NCBI RefSeq assembly: GCF_040703125.1
Contig: NZ_CP160035.1
Location: 2,321,001-2,385,000 of the forward strand
Length of the DNA: 64,000 nt
Source of the DNA: Flavobacterium ovatum
GTDB lineage: Bacteria > Bacteroidota > Bacteroidia > Flavobacteriales > Flavobacteriaceae
Direction of reading: 5' to 3'
Positions within the stretch are counted from its first letter, which is position 1. Each line of letters begins with the position of its first letter. Shown in pieces: positions 19,598 through 29,260 of this stretch. Made by a program: the position numbers and the translations under genes. The notes below the pieces were generated by a model. That model was given only the letters and a program-made list of their open reading frames with translations, was not told where the DNA came from and ran no database searches.

Positions 19598-21493
19598 ATG
19601 GAAGAAAAAAAATTTGATCCCAATTCGTTAATCGGTTTTGCATTGATATTTGGAATATTAATTTGGATAATGTACCAAAATAAACCAGATGAAGCCAAAA
19701 TTGCTGCTGAAAAAGCACAAAAAGAATTGGTTGCTAAAGAAATAATTAAAACGGAAGAAGTAGCTAAAACAATTACATCAGTAGCTGTTACTCCCGGAGA
19801 TTCTCTACAAGTTGCTCAATTGCAAAAGTCATTAGGAAGTTTTGCTTTTTCGGCTACTTTACCGTCTGCAAAAGAAGATTTTACTACAATCGAAAATGAA
19901 TTAGTTAGCTTAAAAATAGCTAATAAAGGGGGGTATATTGTTGAAGCTACTTTGAAGAATTTTGAAAGATTCAAAAAAGGTTCAGGGGAATTAGTGAAGC
20001 TAATCCAAGACAATAATTCGAGTTTAAACATTCAATTGTTTACCAAAGACAACCATACTTTAAATACTAAAGATTTGTTTTTTGAGCCTACACTAACTAA
20101 AAATGGTGATGATCAAATTCTTTCTATGCGTTTAAAATCCGCGGATAATGCTTATTTAGAATATAAATATGTGTTGAAAGCGGATAATTATATGCTTGAT
20201 TTTGAAATTCAAACACAAGGGTTAAGCAATGCTTTGGTTACTTCAAAACCATTAGAATTACAATGGGATTTAAAAACTTATGCTAACGAAAAAAGTATTA
20301 CTTACGAAAATCGTTATGCTGAAATGTATTTTGAATACGAAGATGAAAAAACAGATTATTTAGGACAAGGTACTGATAAAACTGATAATCCTGAAAAAGT
20401 ATCTTATATCGCCTTCAAACAACACTTTTTCTCTTCTATATTATTGAGTAATGAACCTTTTTCGAAAGCGGAATTGTACTCTAACAACTTAGTAATTGAC
20501 CAAGATGTAGATACTACTTTCACCAAACAATTTAAAGCACAAGTACCTTTGGCTTTTAAAAACGGTGAAATTGACCAAAAAATGAACTGGTATTTTGGAC
20601 CAACAGATTACACACTTTTAAAATCGTATGACAAAAACTTAGAAGCAATTGTTCCATTAGGTTGGGGGATTTTCGGTTGGATCAACCGTCATGCTTTTAT
20701 TCCTTTGTACGGTTTATTGAGTGCGTTTATGGAACATGGTTGGGCAATTATTTTGTTTACCATTTTGATTAAATTATTGATGTCTCCGATAACTTATAAA
20801 TCATTTTTGTCACAAGCAAAAATGAAAGTTTTGAAGCCAGAAATTGCTGAATTGGGTGAGAAGTTCAAAAAAGACCCAATGAAGAAGCAACAGGAAACCA
20901 TGAAATTATACAATAAAGCGGGAGTGAATCCTATGGCGGGTTGTATTCCAGGTTTGTTGCAAATGCCGGTGTTTTATGCCTTATTTCAGTTCTTCCCATC
21001 TGCTATTGGTTTAAGACAGAAACCGTTCCTTTGGGCAGACGATTTATCATCATTTGACTCGGTTTACGAATTACCATTCCGTATCCCAGCTTACGGGAAC
21101 CATATTAGTTTGTTCCCGATTTTAGCGTCTATCGCCATTTTCTTCTATATGAAATTGACAACGGGTGACCAACAAATGGCTGCTCCAGCGCAAGAAGGAA
21201 TGCCGGACATGGCTAAGATGATGAAAATCATGATTTATGTTTCACCATTAATGATGTTGTTTTTCTTCAATAGTTACGCATCAGGATTGAGTTTGTACTA
21301 CTTTATTTCCAACTTAATCTCAATCGGATTGTTATTGGTTATCAAGAATTATATTGTGGATGAAGATAAAATTCACGCTCAAATTCAAGAAAACAAAAAG
21401 AAAGAGCCTAAAAAGCCAAGTAAGTTCCAACAAAAATTACAAGATGTAATGGAGCAACAAGAGGCTAACAAAGCACAACAAAAAAAGAAATAA
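19598..21493 (+). CDS. yidC: Membrane protein insertase YidC
   Basis: A 631-residue inner-membrane insertase. It has an N-terminal TM (LIGFALIFGILIWIMY), a large periplasmic beta-sandwich domain (about 95-350), and the conserved five-TM insertase core (about 365-580) with GWAIILFTILIKLLMSPI and NPMAGCIPGLLQMPVFYALF. The cytoplasmic tail is lysine-rich (KKKEPKKPSKFQQKLQ), typical of forms that touch the ribosome. It works with SecYEG or alone. Confidence 0.95.
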   Translation: MEEKKFDPNSLIGFALIFGILIWIMYQNKPDEAKIAAEKAQKELVAKEIIKTEEVAKTITSVAVTPGDSLQVAQLQKSLGSFAFSATLPSAKEDFTTIENELVSLKIANKGGYIVEATLKNFERFKKGSGELVKLIQDNNSSLNIQLFTKDNHTLNTKDLFFEPTLTKNGDDQILSMRLKSADNAYLEYKYVLKADNYMLDFEIQTQGLSNALVTSKPLELQWDLKTYANEKSITYENRYAEMYFEYEDEKTDYLGQGTDKTDNPEKVSYIAFKQHFFSSILLSNEPFSKAELYSNNLVIDQDVDTTFTKQFKAQVPLAFKNGEIDQKMNWYFGPTDYTLLKSYDKNLEAIVPLGWGIFGWINRHAFIPLYGLLSAFMEHGWAIILFTILIKLLMSPITYKSFLSQAKMKVLKPEIAELGEKFKKDPMKKQQETMKLYNKAGVNPMAGCIPGLLQMPVFYALFQFFPSAIGLRQKPFLWADDLSSFDSVYELPFRIPAYGNHISLFPILASIAIFFYMKLTTGDQQMAAPAQEGMPDMAKMMKIMIYVSPLMMLFFFNSYASGLSLYYFISNLISIGLLLVIKNYIVDEDKIHAQIQENKKKEPKKPSKFQQKLQDVMEQQEANKAQQKKK

Positions 21494-21500
21494 TTCAATC

Positions 21501-21530
21501 AAAAAAATCTCGTTCATTCGGGATTTTTTT
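21501..21530 (+). terminator. Terminator after yidC
   Basis: AAATCTCG and CGGGATTT form an 8-bp stem (one G-U) with a six-base loop followed by seven T. Confidence 0.65.
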
Positions 21531-21604
21531 GTTTTTAGACGTAATTTTATCTGCTGAAAAACGTTAACATTAATTAAGTACATATCCAGTAGTCCACTAT
21601 AGCC

Positions 21605-22312
21605 ATGAAAAAAATAAGTCTTACTGTTTTATTTTTAATACTATTGAGTTTTGGTCTACAAGCCCAAACCAATTCCAATCAACTTGACGCTAACGGTAAG
21701 AAAGATGGAATTTGGAAAGGGGTGCATGGAGAATCTAAAAGACCTAAGTATGAAGGAACTTTTGCCCACGGAAAAGAAGTAGGTATTTTTAAATTCTTTG
21801 ATGATACTATGGTTGGTTCTGTCATCGCTACACGTGAGTTTAGTGCTGTTGACGGAAGTGCATATACTGTTTTTTACGATCAAGCCAAGAATAAAGTAAG
21901 TGAGGGTAAAGTTGTCAACAAACAATTTGAAGGTGAGTGGAAATATTACCATCAAGCTTCGCCAGTCATAATGACTAAAGAAAATTACAAAAATGGAAAA
22001 CTAGAGGGTTTACGTTCTGTTTTTTACACTAGTGGGAAAATCGCTGAAGAAACAAATTATAAAAACGGACTTAAAGAGGGTATTTATAAAAAGCATTCTG
22101 AAAACGGAATTGTATTAGAAGAATCGTTTTATAAAGCAAATGAATTCAATGGTCTCGCTATTTATAAAGAAGCAGATGGGCAAATCGTTTCACAAGGAAA
22201 TTTTTTCAATGGAAAAAAAATGGGTATTTGGAAATTTTATGAAAATGGAAAATTGACTAAGGAATCGAATATGAGTTTGCCACAAAATCCAAAACCAGCC
22301 AAGGCGAAATAG
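21605..22312 (+). CDS. Secreted MORN-repeat / YwqK-like protein
   Basis: A 235-residue exported protein: signal peptide (LTVLFLILLSFGLQAQ) followed by repeated MORN-like units (GKKDGIWKG, KNGKLEGLRSVFYTSGK, KNGLKEGIYKKHSENG, FNGKKMGIWKFYENGK), as in proteins annotated YwqK antitoxin. In Bacteroidota these are mostly surface or periplasmic repeat proteins of unknown function, and nothing next to it looks like a toxin. Confidence 0.75.
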   Translation: MKKISLTVLFLILLSFGLQAQTNSNQLDANGKKDGIWKGVHGESKRPKYEGTFAHGKEVGIFKFFDDTMVGSVIATREFSAVDGSAYTVFYDQAKNKVSEGKVVNKQFEGEWKYYHQASPVIMTKENYKNGKLEGLRSVFYTSGKIAEETNYKNGLKEGIYKKHSENGIVLEESFYKANEFNGLAIYKEADGQIVSQGNFFNGKKMGIWKFYENGKLTKESNMSLPQNPKPAKAK

Positions 22313-22784
22313 TTTTGCCGTAAATTACACTGACTTGATTTTTAATGATTCTCAGAGATCCTGTTATTGTGAGCAAAGCTTAGCAATCACACAAAGAGAA
22401 TGAAACGGTAGGTGATGTAGCAAACGTGATTGCTTTATACCTAACAATGACTTTATAGAGTTTATTAGCGCAACAACACTTATATGCACTTCTATTTTTT
22501 ATATGGTTTAAAATGATCAGCGCATTGCTAAGTAGAATAAACTTAGGTATTAGGAACTATTTGTAGTCGTATAAAAAAAAACTCAAGTCCATTCGTCGTT
22601 ACAGGTAAATTTTATAAAAAAAAACACACGACCTTATTTCGTTCTCATTACTTATAGGACTTATATAGTTTAAAATTTGAGCACTTCTCCGTCAAACTTA
22701 ACCATTTTACTCGAATTAACAATAGTTAAAGATAATATCGTTTTAAAACTTTGTACCTTTGCACCCTCATAAAAAACAGGAATA
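22313..22784. repeat. Gene-free region with dispersed-repeat fragments
   Basis: No ORF is supported. The segment 22358-22455 contains GTGAGCAAAGCTTAGCAATC and GCAAACGTGATTGCTTTA followed by CCTAACAATGACT, related to sequences at 12270-12310 and 27760-27810. The -7 element of mnmA lies at its right end. Confidence 0.5.
22754..22761 (+). promoter_or_regulatory. mnmA: -7 element (TACCTTTG) before mnmA
   Basis: TACCTTTG matches TAnnTTTG and lies 24 bases before the ATG at 22785. Confidence 0.45.
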
Positions 22785-23972
22785 ATGAAACGTGTCGTAG
22801 TAGGTCTTTCAGGAGGAGTTGATTCAAGTGTAGCAGCTTATTTGTTGCAACAACAAGGCTATGAGGTAATTGGACTATTCATGAAAAACTGGCATGACGA
22901 TTCGGTTACTATTTCTAATGATTGTCCTTGGCTGGAGGATAGTAATGACGCTTTATTAGTAGCTGAAAAACTAGGGATTCCTTTCCAAACAGTTGATTTA
23001 AGCGAAGAATATAAAGAAAAAATTGTGGACTATATGTTCAATGAATACGAAAAAGGGCGTACTCCAAACCCTGACGTACTTTGTAATCGCGAAATAAAAT
23101 TTGATGTTTTTATGAAAATTGCTTTAAGTCTTGGAGCGGATTATGTAGCCACAGGACATTACTGCAGAAAAACAGAAATCCAATTAGAAGGTGAAACCGT
23201 CTATCAGTTAAAAGCAGGCGCGGATAATAATAAAGATCAATCTTATTTTCTTTGTCAGTTATCACAAGATCAGTTATCTAAAGCTTTATTTCCAATTGGA
23301 GAATTGACAAAACCAGAAGTAAGAGAAATTGCCGCCGAAATGGAATTGGTTACCGCCGAAAAGAAAGACTCACAAGGACTTTGTTTTATCGGAAAAGTAC
23401 GTCTACCAGAGTTTTTACAACAAAAATTACAACCTAAAGAAGGTTTGATTATCCAAATTGATGCCGCAGATTCTATTTATGCCGTTGAAAAACCGGAAGG
23501 CTTGTCAGAATTAGAGTCAATCATCCAAGCTTCTAAAAAAATAGAGTACACTCCTACGATGGGAAAAGTAGTGGGAAAACACCAAGGTGCTCATTATTTT
23601 ACAGTCGGTCAACGCAAAGGATTAAATGTAGGTGGAACTAAAGAAGCCTTATTTGTCATAGCAACTAATGTAGAAACCAATACTATCTACACGGGAATGG
23701 GAGCCCAGCATCCTGGATTATTCAGGAAAGCCTTGTTTGTTGATAAACCTGAAGTACACTGGGTTCGTACGGATTTAGCCTTGAAGAATGGAGAAACACT
23801 GGAAGTAATGGCTCGTATTCGTTACAGACAACCTTTGCAAAAAGCAACTTTATATCAAGTTGAAGAAGGTATGTTTGTCAGTTTTGAAGATCCTCAATCT
23901 GCAATCACCGAAGGACAGTTTGTAGCTTGGCATCATGAAGATGAGTTACTTGGTTCAGGGGTAATTTCTTAG
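22785..23972 (+). CDS. mnmA: tRNA-specific 2-thiouridylase
   Basis: A 395-residue enzyme that adds sulfur to U34 of Lys, Glu and Gln tRNAs. It shows the PP-loop [14 protein letters not shown] (residues 4-17), the catalytic cysteines in [12 protein letters not shown] (about 105) and GLCFIGK (about 205), and the C-terminal beta-barrel ([13 protein letters not shown]). Compared with E. coli MnmA it has a short insertion before TPTMGKVVG. Confidence 0.95.
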   Translation: MKRVVVGLSGGVDSSVAAYLLQQQGYEVIGLFMKNWHDDSVTISNDCPWLEDSNDALLVAEKLGIPFQTVDLSEEYKEKIVDYMFNEYEKGRTPNPDVLCNREIKFDVFMKIALSLGADYVATGHYCRKTEIQLEGETVYQLKAGADNNKDQSYFLCQLSQDQLSKALFPIGELTKPEVREIAAEMELVTAEKKDSQGLCFIGKVRLPEFLQQKLQPKEGLIIQIDAADSIYAVEKPEGLSELESIIQASKKIEYTPTMGKVVGKHQGAHYFTVGQRKGLNVGGTKEALFVIATNVETNTIYTGMGAQHPGLFRKALFVDKPEVHWVRTDLALKNGETLEVMARIRYRQPLQKATLYQVEEGMFVSFEDPQSAITEGQFVAWHHEDELLGSGVIS

Positions 23973-24050
23973 TTTTCATGTATTTAGCAGAAAAAGAGGT
24001 TAATCACTTCAGTAAGTCTTCAAAAAGATAAGGAATTAGTGTTTATTTAT

Positions 24051-24058
24051 TATATTTG
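24051..24058 (+). promoter_or_regulatory. -7 element (TATATTTG) before the subtilase gene
   Basis: TATATTTG matches TAnnTTTG and ends about 26 bases before the preferred TTG start at 24085. Confidence 0.45.
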
Positions 24059-24084
24059 ACACTGCACTTATATTTTTGTTGAAA

Positions 24085-25704
24085 TTGAAAAAAATCACAC
24101 TATTATTGGTCTTTCTAGTTTCCTTGACTGCTTGGTCTCAGGACGATGCATGGGTTTATTTTAATGCTAAATCCAATGAACAAGTGTATTATGATTCTCC
24201 TTTGAGTATGCTTTCACAAAGAGCCCTAGATAGACGTTTCAAACAAAATATCGCCTTAGATTTTAAAGATATTCCAATTAATCCATCTTATATTAGCCAA
24301 GTAAAATCAGTTGACGGGATTACTGTTTTGGCTAAATCCAAATGGTTGAATGCACTTCATATTCGTGGTTCTGTCTCGACAATTAATTCATTAAAATCAT
24401 TTGGTTTTGTAAGTAACGTCCATTTTGCAGATAAATCATTAAATATAACCGCAAAATCAGTCAATACTTCAAAATCAAAAATAGAATCCAAAATCAGTAA
24501 TAGCCGCGTGAATTTTGCGTACGGAACCTCCGATAATCAAATAAAAATGCTGAAAGGTGACGCTTTACACCAACAAAATTATACCGGTTCAGGGTTAATT
24601 ATTGCGGTTTTAGATGCCGGTTTTCCGGGTGTGAATACGGTGCAACCCTTTCAACGTTTAAGAGATAATAACAAAATTTTAGGAGGCTATGATTTTGTGA
24701 CTCGAAATGCAAATTTTTATGCGGGAAACAACCATGGAACCTATGTGTTGTCAAGCATGGGGGGCTACAAAGAAAACGCTTTAGTAGGTACGGCTCCAGA
24801 TGCATCATATTATTTATTCATTACAGAAGATAATTCACAAGAAAACCCAGTGGAAGAATCCTATTGGGTGGAAGCTGCAGAAAAAGCAGATAGTTTAGGT
24901 GTCGATATTATTAATACCTCTTTAGGGTATTTGGGGGATCATACAAATCCAGCTTATAATCATACTTATGAAGACATGACAGGTGATGCTACTTTTATTT
25001 CTAAAGGGGCTAACATTGCTTTTTCAAGAGGAATGATTGTAGTGGCCTCAGCAGGAAATGATGGAACTGAATCCGAGCCTCATATAGGTTCTCCTGCAGA
25101 TGCTTTTTCAGTTCTGGCTGTAGGTGCAGTTACTGCTAATGGGAGTAAAGCTAGTTTTAGTTCAATTGGACCTTCTTATGATGGTAGGGTCAAGCCAGAT
25201 GTAATGGCACAAGGACAATCTACTGTTTTGTCTGATGAAAACGGTAATATAATTGCAGCCAGTGGAACTTCTTTCTCGGGGCCTATTATGGCAGGAATGG
25301 TAGCTTGTTTGTGGCAAGCTTTTCCTAATAAATCCAATCAAGAAATTAAAGATATGATTGTGAATTCAGCCGATAAATTTTCGACTCCTAGTCCTCAATA
25401 CGGATATGGTATACCTGATTTTAATTTGGCTTTGGGATTGCAATTCCCAGATATGGAAGAGGATGTTATGGGGGCTATTCATTTGAATCCTAATCCTACA
25501 GCAAGTCTTGTGAAAGTAAGTTTTCCACAATCTGTACAGGGAGTCAATGTCGTTTTCTATTCGGTATCAGGGAATAAAGTATTGGACTACAAAAATATAG
25601 TTTCGGATGCGCCAATATCATTGGAATCTTTAGAAAGTGGTACCTATATTTATAAATTAGAATTTAATAGCTCTATCAAAACAGGAAAAATTATTAAACT
25701 ATAA
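24085..25704 (+). CDS. Subtilisin-like (S8) protease with T9SS sorting domain
   Basis: About 539 residues. Signal peptide (LLLVFLVSLTAWSQ), prodomain (to about 150), then the S8 catalytic domain with Asp in IIAVLDAGFPG, His in NNHGTYVL and Ser in SGTSFSGPIMAG. The last 75 residues form a type A T9SS C-terminal domain (LNPNPTASLVKVSFPQS ... GTYIYKLEF ... KTGKIIKL), so it is secreted or surface-attached by gliding-type secretion. No ATG exists near the N-terminus; TTG at 24085 (alternatives 24076, 24079) gives a normal signal peptide (MKKITLLLV). Confidence 0.88.
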   Translation: MKKITLLLVFLVSLTAWSQDDAWVYFNAKSNEQVYYDSPLSMLSQRALDRRFKQNIALDFKDIPINPSYISQVKSVDGITVLAKSKWLNALHIRGSVSTINSLKSFGFVSNVHFADKSLNITAKSVNTSKSKIESKISNSRVNFAYGTSDNQIKMLKGDALHQQNYTGSGLIIAVLDAGFPGVNTVQPFQRLRDNNKILGGYDFVTRNANFYAGNNHGTYVLSSMGGYKENALVGTAPDASYYLFITEDNSQENPVEESYWVEAAEKADSLGVDIINTSLGYLGDHTNPAYNHTYEDMTGDATFISKGANIAFSRGMIVVASAGNDGTESEPHIGSPADAFSVLAVGAVTANGSKASFSSIGPSYDGRVKPDVMAQGQSTVLSDENGNIIAASGTSFSGPIMAGMVACLWQAFPNKSNQEIKDMIVNSADKFSTPSPQYGYGIPDFNLALGLQFPDMEEDVMGAIHLNPNPTASLVKVSFPQSVQGVNVVFYSVSGNKVLDYKNIVSDAPISLESLESGTYIYKLEFNSSIKTGKIIKL

Positions 25705-25716
25705 ATAATTTTGTTG

Positions 25717-26664
25717 ATGAATAGAATTACCCAACTTTTTAATATTCAATATCCAATAATTCAAGCTGGAATGGTTTGGGTCAGTGGCTATAAGCTTGCC
25801 AGTGCTGTTAGTAATGCTGGAGGATTGGGATTAATCGGTTCAGGTTCTATGTATCCGGAAGTTTTGCGAGAGCATATACAAAAATGTAAAAAAGCCACTT
25901 CAAAACCTTTTGGTGTCAACGTTCCTTTGTTGTATCCAAATATTGAAGAAATAATAAAAATTATTATTGAAGAAGGGGTGAAAATTGTTTTTACTTCGGC
26001 AGGGAACCCTAAAACTTGGACGCCAATTTTGAAAGAAAATGGAATTACCGTTGTTCATGTTGTGAGCAGTGCTACATTTGCATTAAAAGCACAGGCAGCT
26101 GGAGTAAATGCTGTGGTGGCGGAAGGTTTTGAAGCTGGAGGTCACAATGGAAGAGAAGAAACCACTACTTTTACGCTGATTCCAATGGTTAAAGAACAAA
26201 TCCATATTCCATTAATAGCCGCGGGAGGCATTGCAACTGGACAAGGGATGTTAGCCGCCATGGTGCTAGGTGCTGATGCGGTACAGGTAGGAAGTCGTTT
26301 TGCAGCTTCTAAAGAATCTTCTGCTCATGAAAATTTCAAGAATTTGATTGTAGCGGTAAAAGAAGGAGATACACAGTTGACTTTGAAAGAAATAACTCCA
26401 GTGCGATTGATAAAAAATAAATTTTATCAAGAAGTTCAGGAATTGTATAAAAGTTGCCCAACTACGGATGATTTAAAGACTTTGTTAGGTCGCTCTAGAG
26501 CAAAAAAAGGAATGTTTGAAGGTGATTTAGAACAAGGCGAACTCGAAATAGGGCAAGTAGCAGGAATAATACATGAGGTAAAAACAGCCACAGATATTGT
26601 AACATCTATGGTAAAAGAATATGAAGAAGCAAGAATAGCAATACAAAATAATAGTATTATCTAA
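25717..26664 (+). CDS. Nitronate monooxygenase / FabK-like FMN enzyme
   Basis: A 315-residue TIM-barrel flavoprotein of the 2-nitropropane dioxygenase family. N-terminal ITQLFNIQYPIIQAGM, the conserved EGFEAGGHNG segment (about 140), and the FMN-phosphate site in IAAGGIATGQGM and GADAVQVGSRF are present. The family includes nitronate monooxygenases (detoxifying propionate-3-nitronate) and FabK enoyl-ACP reductases; these cannot be separated here. The ATG at 25717 follows a TTG in frame at 25711. It overlaps the next gene by TAATG. Confidence 0.85.
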   Translation: MNRITQLFNIQYPIIQAGMVWVSGYKLASAVSNAGGLGLIGSGSMYPEVLREHIQKCKKATSKPFGVNVPLLYPNIEEIIKIIIEEGVKIVFTSAGNPKTWTPILKENGITVVHVVSSATFALKAQAAGVNAVVAEGFEAGGHNGREETTTFTLIPMVKEQIHIPLIAAGGIATGQGMLAAMVLGADAVQVGSRFAASKESSAHENFKNLIVAVKEGDTQLTLKEITPVRLIKNKFYQEVQELYKSCPTTDDLKTLLGRSRAKKGMFEGDLEQGELEIGQVAGIIHEVKTATDIVTSMVKEYEEARIAIQNNSII

Positions 26665-27083
26665 TGATTAAAAAGTCCCCAATAAAATTAAGTTTCTTAT
26701 TGTTTTTTTTAAGTTTTGGCATGCAACAATTGTATAGCCAGTCTTATAAGTTTACGACTTCTGGTGTGAGTGTTTTAGAGAAAAATGATAGAGGAAAATG
26801 GGGCGAATGGTCCAATTTAGAGTTGGTGAATCTAGTGGTAAATTTAGATACTAATAAAAACCGTATCGTGGTTTATTCTCGAATTATTCAAGTATATGAC
26901 ATTGTCACTTATGCTCCAGCAGAAGAAAATGATTCTGATATCGTTTATTCTTTTATGTGTAAAAATATCGATGGCGAAAATTGTACACTCTCTATTATCA
27001 CTCGAAAAAATCAAGGAAACCGAAAACAATTGTATATTAATTTTGGTGATAGGATTATCCTCTACAATATTTTTAATGCTTAG
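26664..27083 (+). CDS. Small secreted protein, unknown
   Basis: A 139-residue protein with a signal peptide (LSFLLFFLSFGMQQLYSQ) and a beta-rich body (YKFTTSGVSVLEKNDRGKWG, NRIVVYSRIIQVYDIV, KQLYINFGDRIILYNI). No family is recognised. Translation is coupled to the upstream flavoenzyme by a TAATG overlap. Confidence 0.65.
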   Translation: MIKKSPIKLSFLLFFLSFGMQQLYSQSYKFTTSGVSVLEKNDRGKWGEWSNLELVNLVVNLDTNKNRIVVYSRIIQVYDIVTYAPAEENDSDIVYSFMCKNIDGENCTLSIITRKNQGNRKQLYINFGDRIILYNIFNA

Positions 27084-27102
27084 AGAACTCAGGTAATAAT
27101 TT

Positions 27103-27203
27103 GTGCGTGCCCCGTCGAAAAAAGGGGTCGGGTTTTACGCTAAATCTTTTTGTCCTGGCAGAAAAGCCAGCCCAAAAAGGATGCCGCTTCAACCTCTCAC
27201 GCA
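27103..27203 (+). repeat. Flavobacterial dispersed repeat, copy 1
   Basis: It begins GCGTGCCCC, then GGGTCGGG and ACGCTAAATC, has a central hairpin (CTGGC...GCCAG inside TTTTT...AAAAA) and ends GGATGCCGCTTCAACCTC then TCACGC. The copy at 48943-49043 has the same order with a different hairpin. In-frame GTG codons here extend the next ORF falsely. Confidence 0.75.
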
Positions 27204-27240
27204 AAACGCACTAGCATTCAAAATTATTTTTAGAAAAAAA

Positions 27241-27690
27241 ATGAATAACTTATACAATCAAAATGATGTCAAAGGTATTTTAAAAAGATTAGAAAACCTT
27301 CAACCAAACTTAGAAAGACAATGGGGCAAAATGTACATAGCTCAAATGTTGGCTCATACTAACATATCTCTTGAGACAGCATTGGGACAAAATTCTCCAA
27401 AAAGAATGTTCATTGGCCGTATTATTGGAGGTTTCCTCAAAAAGAAATTTCTAAATGATAAACCAATGGACATAAACTCGCCAACAGATAAAAACTATGT
27501 CTTTACAGATAAAAAGGAATTTGAAAAAGAAAAAAGCAAAGCAATTCAAAGTGTAAAGCAATTTTATGAAAATGGAGCTGAAAAATGCACCAAATACCCT
27601 CATTCTTTTTTTGGAAATTTCACAGCAGAAGAATGGGCAGTTTTACAATGGAAACATTTTGATCATCATTTAAGACAATTTGGAGCATAA
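27241..27690 (+). CDS. DUF1569 / DinB-like protein
   Basis: A 149-residue protein resembling DUF1569 of the DinB four-helix superfamily: KMYIAQMLAHTNISLETAL near residues 30-48 and a C-terminal HSFFGNFTAEEWAVLQWKH ... FDHHLRQFG, whose histidines (with the N-terminal His) would form the metal site. The frame is open 46 codons further upstream only because it runs through the dispersed repeat; the ATG at 27241 is the natural start. Confidence 0.75.
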   Translation: MNNLYNQNDVKGILKRLENLQPNLERQWGKMYIAQMLAHTNISLETALGQNSPKRMFIGRIIGGFLKKKFLNDKPMDINSPTDKNYVFTDKKEFEKEKSKAIQSVKQFYENGAEKCTKYPHSFFGNFTAEEWAVLQWKHFDHHLRQFGA

Positions 27691-27943
27691 AATAAAACAC
27701 TTACATTATTGTTGATATCAGGCTGGTGCTCGTTTGCAACGCGAATTATTTACTGCTAAAAACGATGCCGCAAACGTGATTACTATGTTCTTAGCAATTA
27801 CTCTGTCCGGTTTGTTTGTGCTACATACTCATTTGAAATTCTTGCTATTAATAGTTTAAAAAAAACCTTTATGAATCTCTGTTTTTTCTCTGAGAATCTC
27901 TGCGGAACAAAAAATTAAATGACTTATATGTTTTTAAAAAAAA
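27691..27943. repeat. Intergenic dispersed-repeat remnants
   Basis: The segment 27765-27800 (GCAAACGTGATTACTATG, then TTCTTAGCAATTACTC) is related to 22420-22455, and 27880-27915 (CTCTGAGAATCTCTGCGGAA) to 17490-17520. No gene. Confidence 0.45.
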
Positions 27944-28378
27944 CTATTCAATGTCCTTAATAAACTCGTCATATTCTAGATAAAACAATTCTAAAGCATT
28001 CATTTTTTCGAAAAAGAAATCAAAAATAGCATCCCAATGGTAGCGGTTACTAAAACCTACTCCTTGTTTTTCGACCCAAATACGACTGATAGTTTTACCA
28101 CTTTCTAATACATACTCTTTTTCGAAAACCAAGTCTTTGATGAATTCCTCTTCAAGAATACTTCTCAAGGCTTCCAGTTTTTCAAAATAAGCGGTACGTT
28201 TTTCAGCACTACGGTGCTCAATGTCAATTAATACTTGTGCTTTTTTGTTATCTACAAAAAACTTAAAAGAAAAATCTTTGATTTTAGTATCGTACAAAAC
28301 CCATTTACGTGGATGTTTTTCGGCAAAACTAACCCAGAATTCTCTTTTTATCTTTTGTGATTCTTCTTTACTGTACAT
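27944..28378 (-). CDS. DUF4268 domain protein
   Basis: A 144-residue protein with the DUF4268 layout: EFWVSFAEKHPRKWVLYDTKIKDF at the N-terminus, KAQVLIDIEHRS in the middle, and an aromatic, acidic C-terminus (AIFDFFFEKMNALELFYLEYDEF). DUF4268 is often seen beside nuclease-like domains; here it stands alone and the function is unknown. Confidence 0.75.
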   Translation of the reverse strand: MYSKEESQKIKREFWVSFAEKHPRKWVLYDTKIKDFSFKFFVDNKKAQVLIDIEHRSAEKRTAYFEKLEALRSILEEEFIKDLVFEKEYVLESGKTISRIWVEKQGVGFSNRYHWDAIFDFFFEKMNALELFYLEYDEFIKDIE

Positions 28379-28471
28379 GTATTTATGCGTTTTGATTGGC
28401 CAAAATTTGTGATATGTTGTTTTCTAGACTATATTTATAGTTGCTATAGACTGCAAAAATAAGATTTGATT

Positions 28472-29113
28472 ATGGATTTTCGCTATTTTTTAGAAATTGT
28501 TCCCCATATTATTAATGCTGAATTACCAGCATTGACTGCGCATGCTAAAATGGCACCATTGGAGCGCATGGAACAATTAAATTATATTGATTTGGATAAA
28601 AAGGATATCAAAACGGCTGCCGTAATGATGTTATTGTATCCAAAAGCCAGTTTGACACATTTGGTATTGATAGTTCGGAACTTGTATGATGGTGTACATT
28701 CTGGACAAATTGCTTTTCCTGGTGGAAAATATGAGTCTGAAGATGTTGATTTTGCCCAAACAGCCCTAAGAGAAACCTATGAAGAGGTAGGAGTGCATCC
28801 AGATTTTGTGGAAATTAAAAAAGATTTTTCACCCATTTATATTCCGCCAAGTAATTTTATGGTCTATCCTTTTTTAGGAGTTAGTCAAAATGAAATTAAT
28901 TTTGTTCCAGACCCATCCGAAGTGGATCATATTATTGAATTGCCATTGTCGGTTTTCATGAGTGATGAAATCATTGTAAAAGTTAAAATGACGACTTCTT
29001 ATGCTCATGAAATTGAAGTGCCTGCTTTTGAAATTGAAGGTCAAATGGTTTGGGGAGCAACCGCTATGATTTTGAGTGAACTGAAAGAAGTCTTAAAATC
29101 AGTGATTCCTTAA
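28472..29113 (+). CDS. NUDIX hydrolase, CoA pyrophosphatase-like
   Basis: A 213-residue NUDIX protein. The CoA-pyrophosphatase-type motif SGQIAFPGGKYESED precedes the Nudix box core ALRETYEEVGV (about residues 95-105). These enzymes hydrolyse CoA or its derivatives to phosphopantetheine and adenosine 3',5'-bisphosphate. A TTG two codons upstream (28466) is in frame, but the ATG at 28472 is preferred. Confidence 0.82.
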   Translation: MDFRYFLEIVPHIINAELPALTAHAKMAPLERMEQLNYIDLDKKDIKTAAVMMLLYPKASLTHLVLIVRNLYDGVHSGQIAFPGGKYESEDVDFAQTALRETYEEVGVHPDFVEIKKDFSPIYIPPSNFMVYPFLGVSQNEINFVPDPSEVDHIIELPLSVFMSDEIIVKVKMTTSYAHEIEVPAFEIEGQMVWGATAMILSELKEVLKSVIP

Positions 29114-29260
29114 AAATGAATAAGCAGCGAATGAAAACTGCAACTGAACACTATAATTTTTCACAATCAAAATAAACAGATCACTGAACACTGAGACAGA
29201 ATATTGAAATTAAAAATCACTACATTCGTAAATCAATTTTCAAAAAAAAAATAACTAATT

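Noticed and set aside
21605..22312. Antitoxin of a toxin-antitoxin pair
   Set aside because: Although MORN/YwqK proteins are often labelled antitoxin, this one has a signal peptide and no small toxin gene beside it.
27103..27240. N-terminal extension of the DUF1569 gene
   Set aside because: The 46 extra codons lie in a dispersed repeat, start at GTG and have no counterpart in the family.
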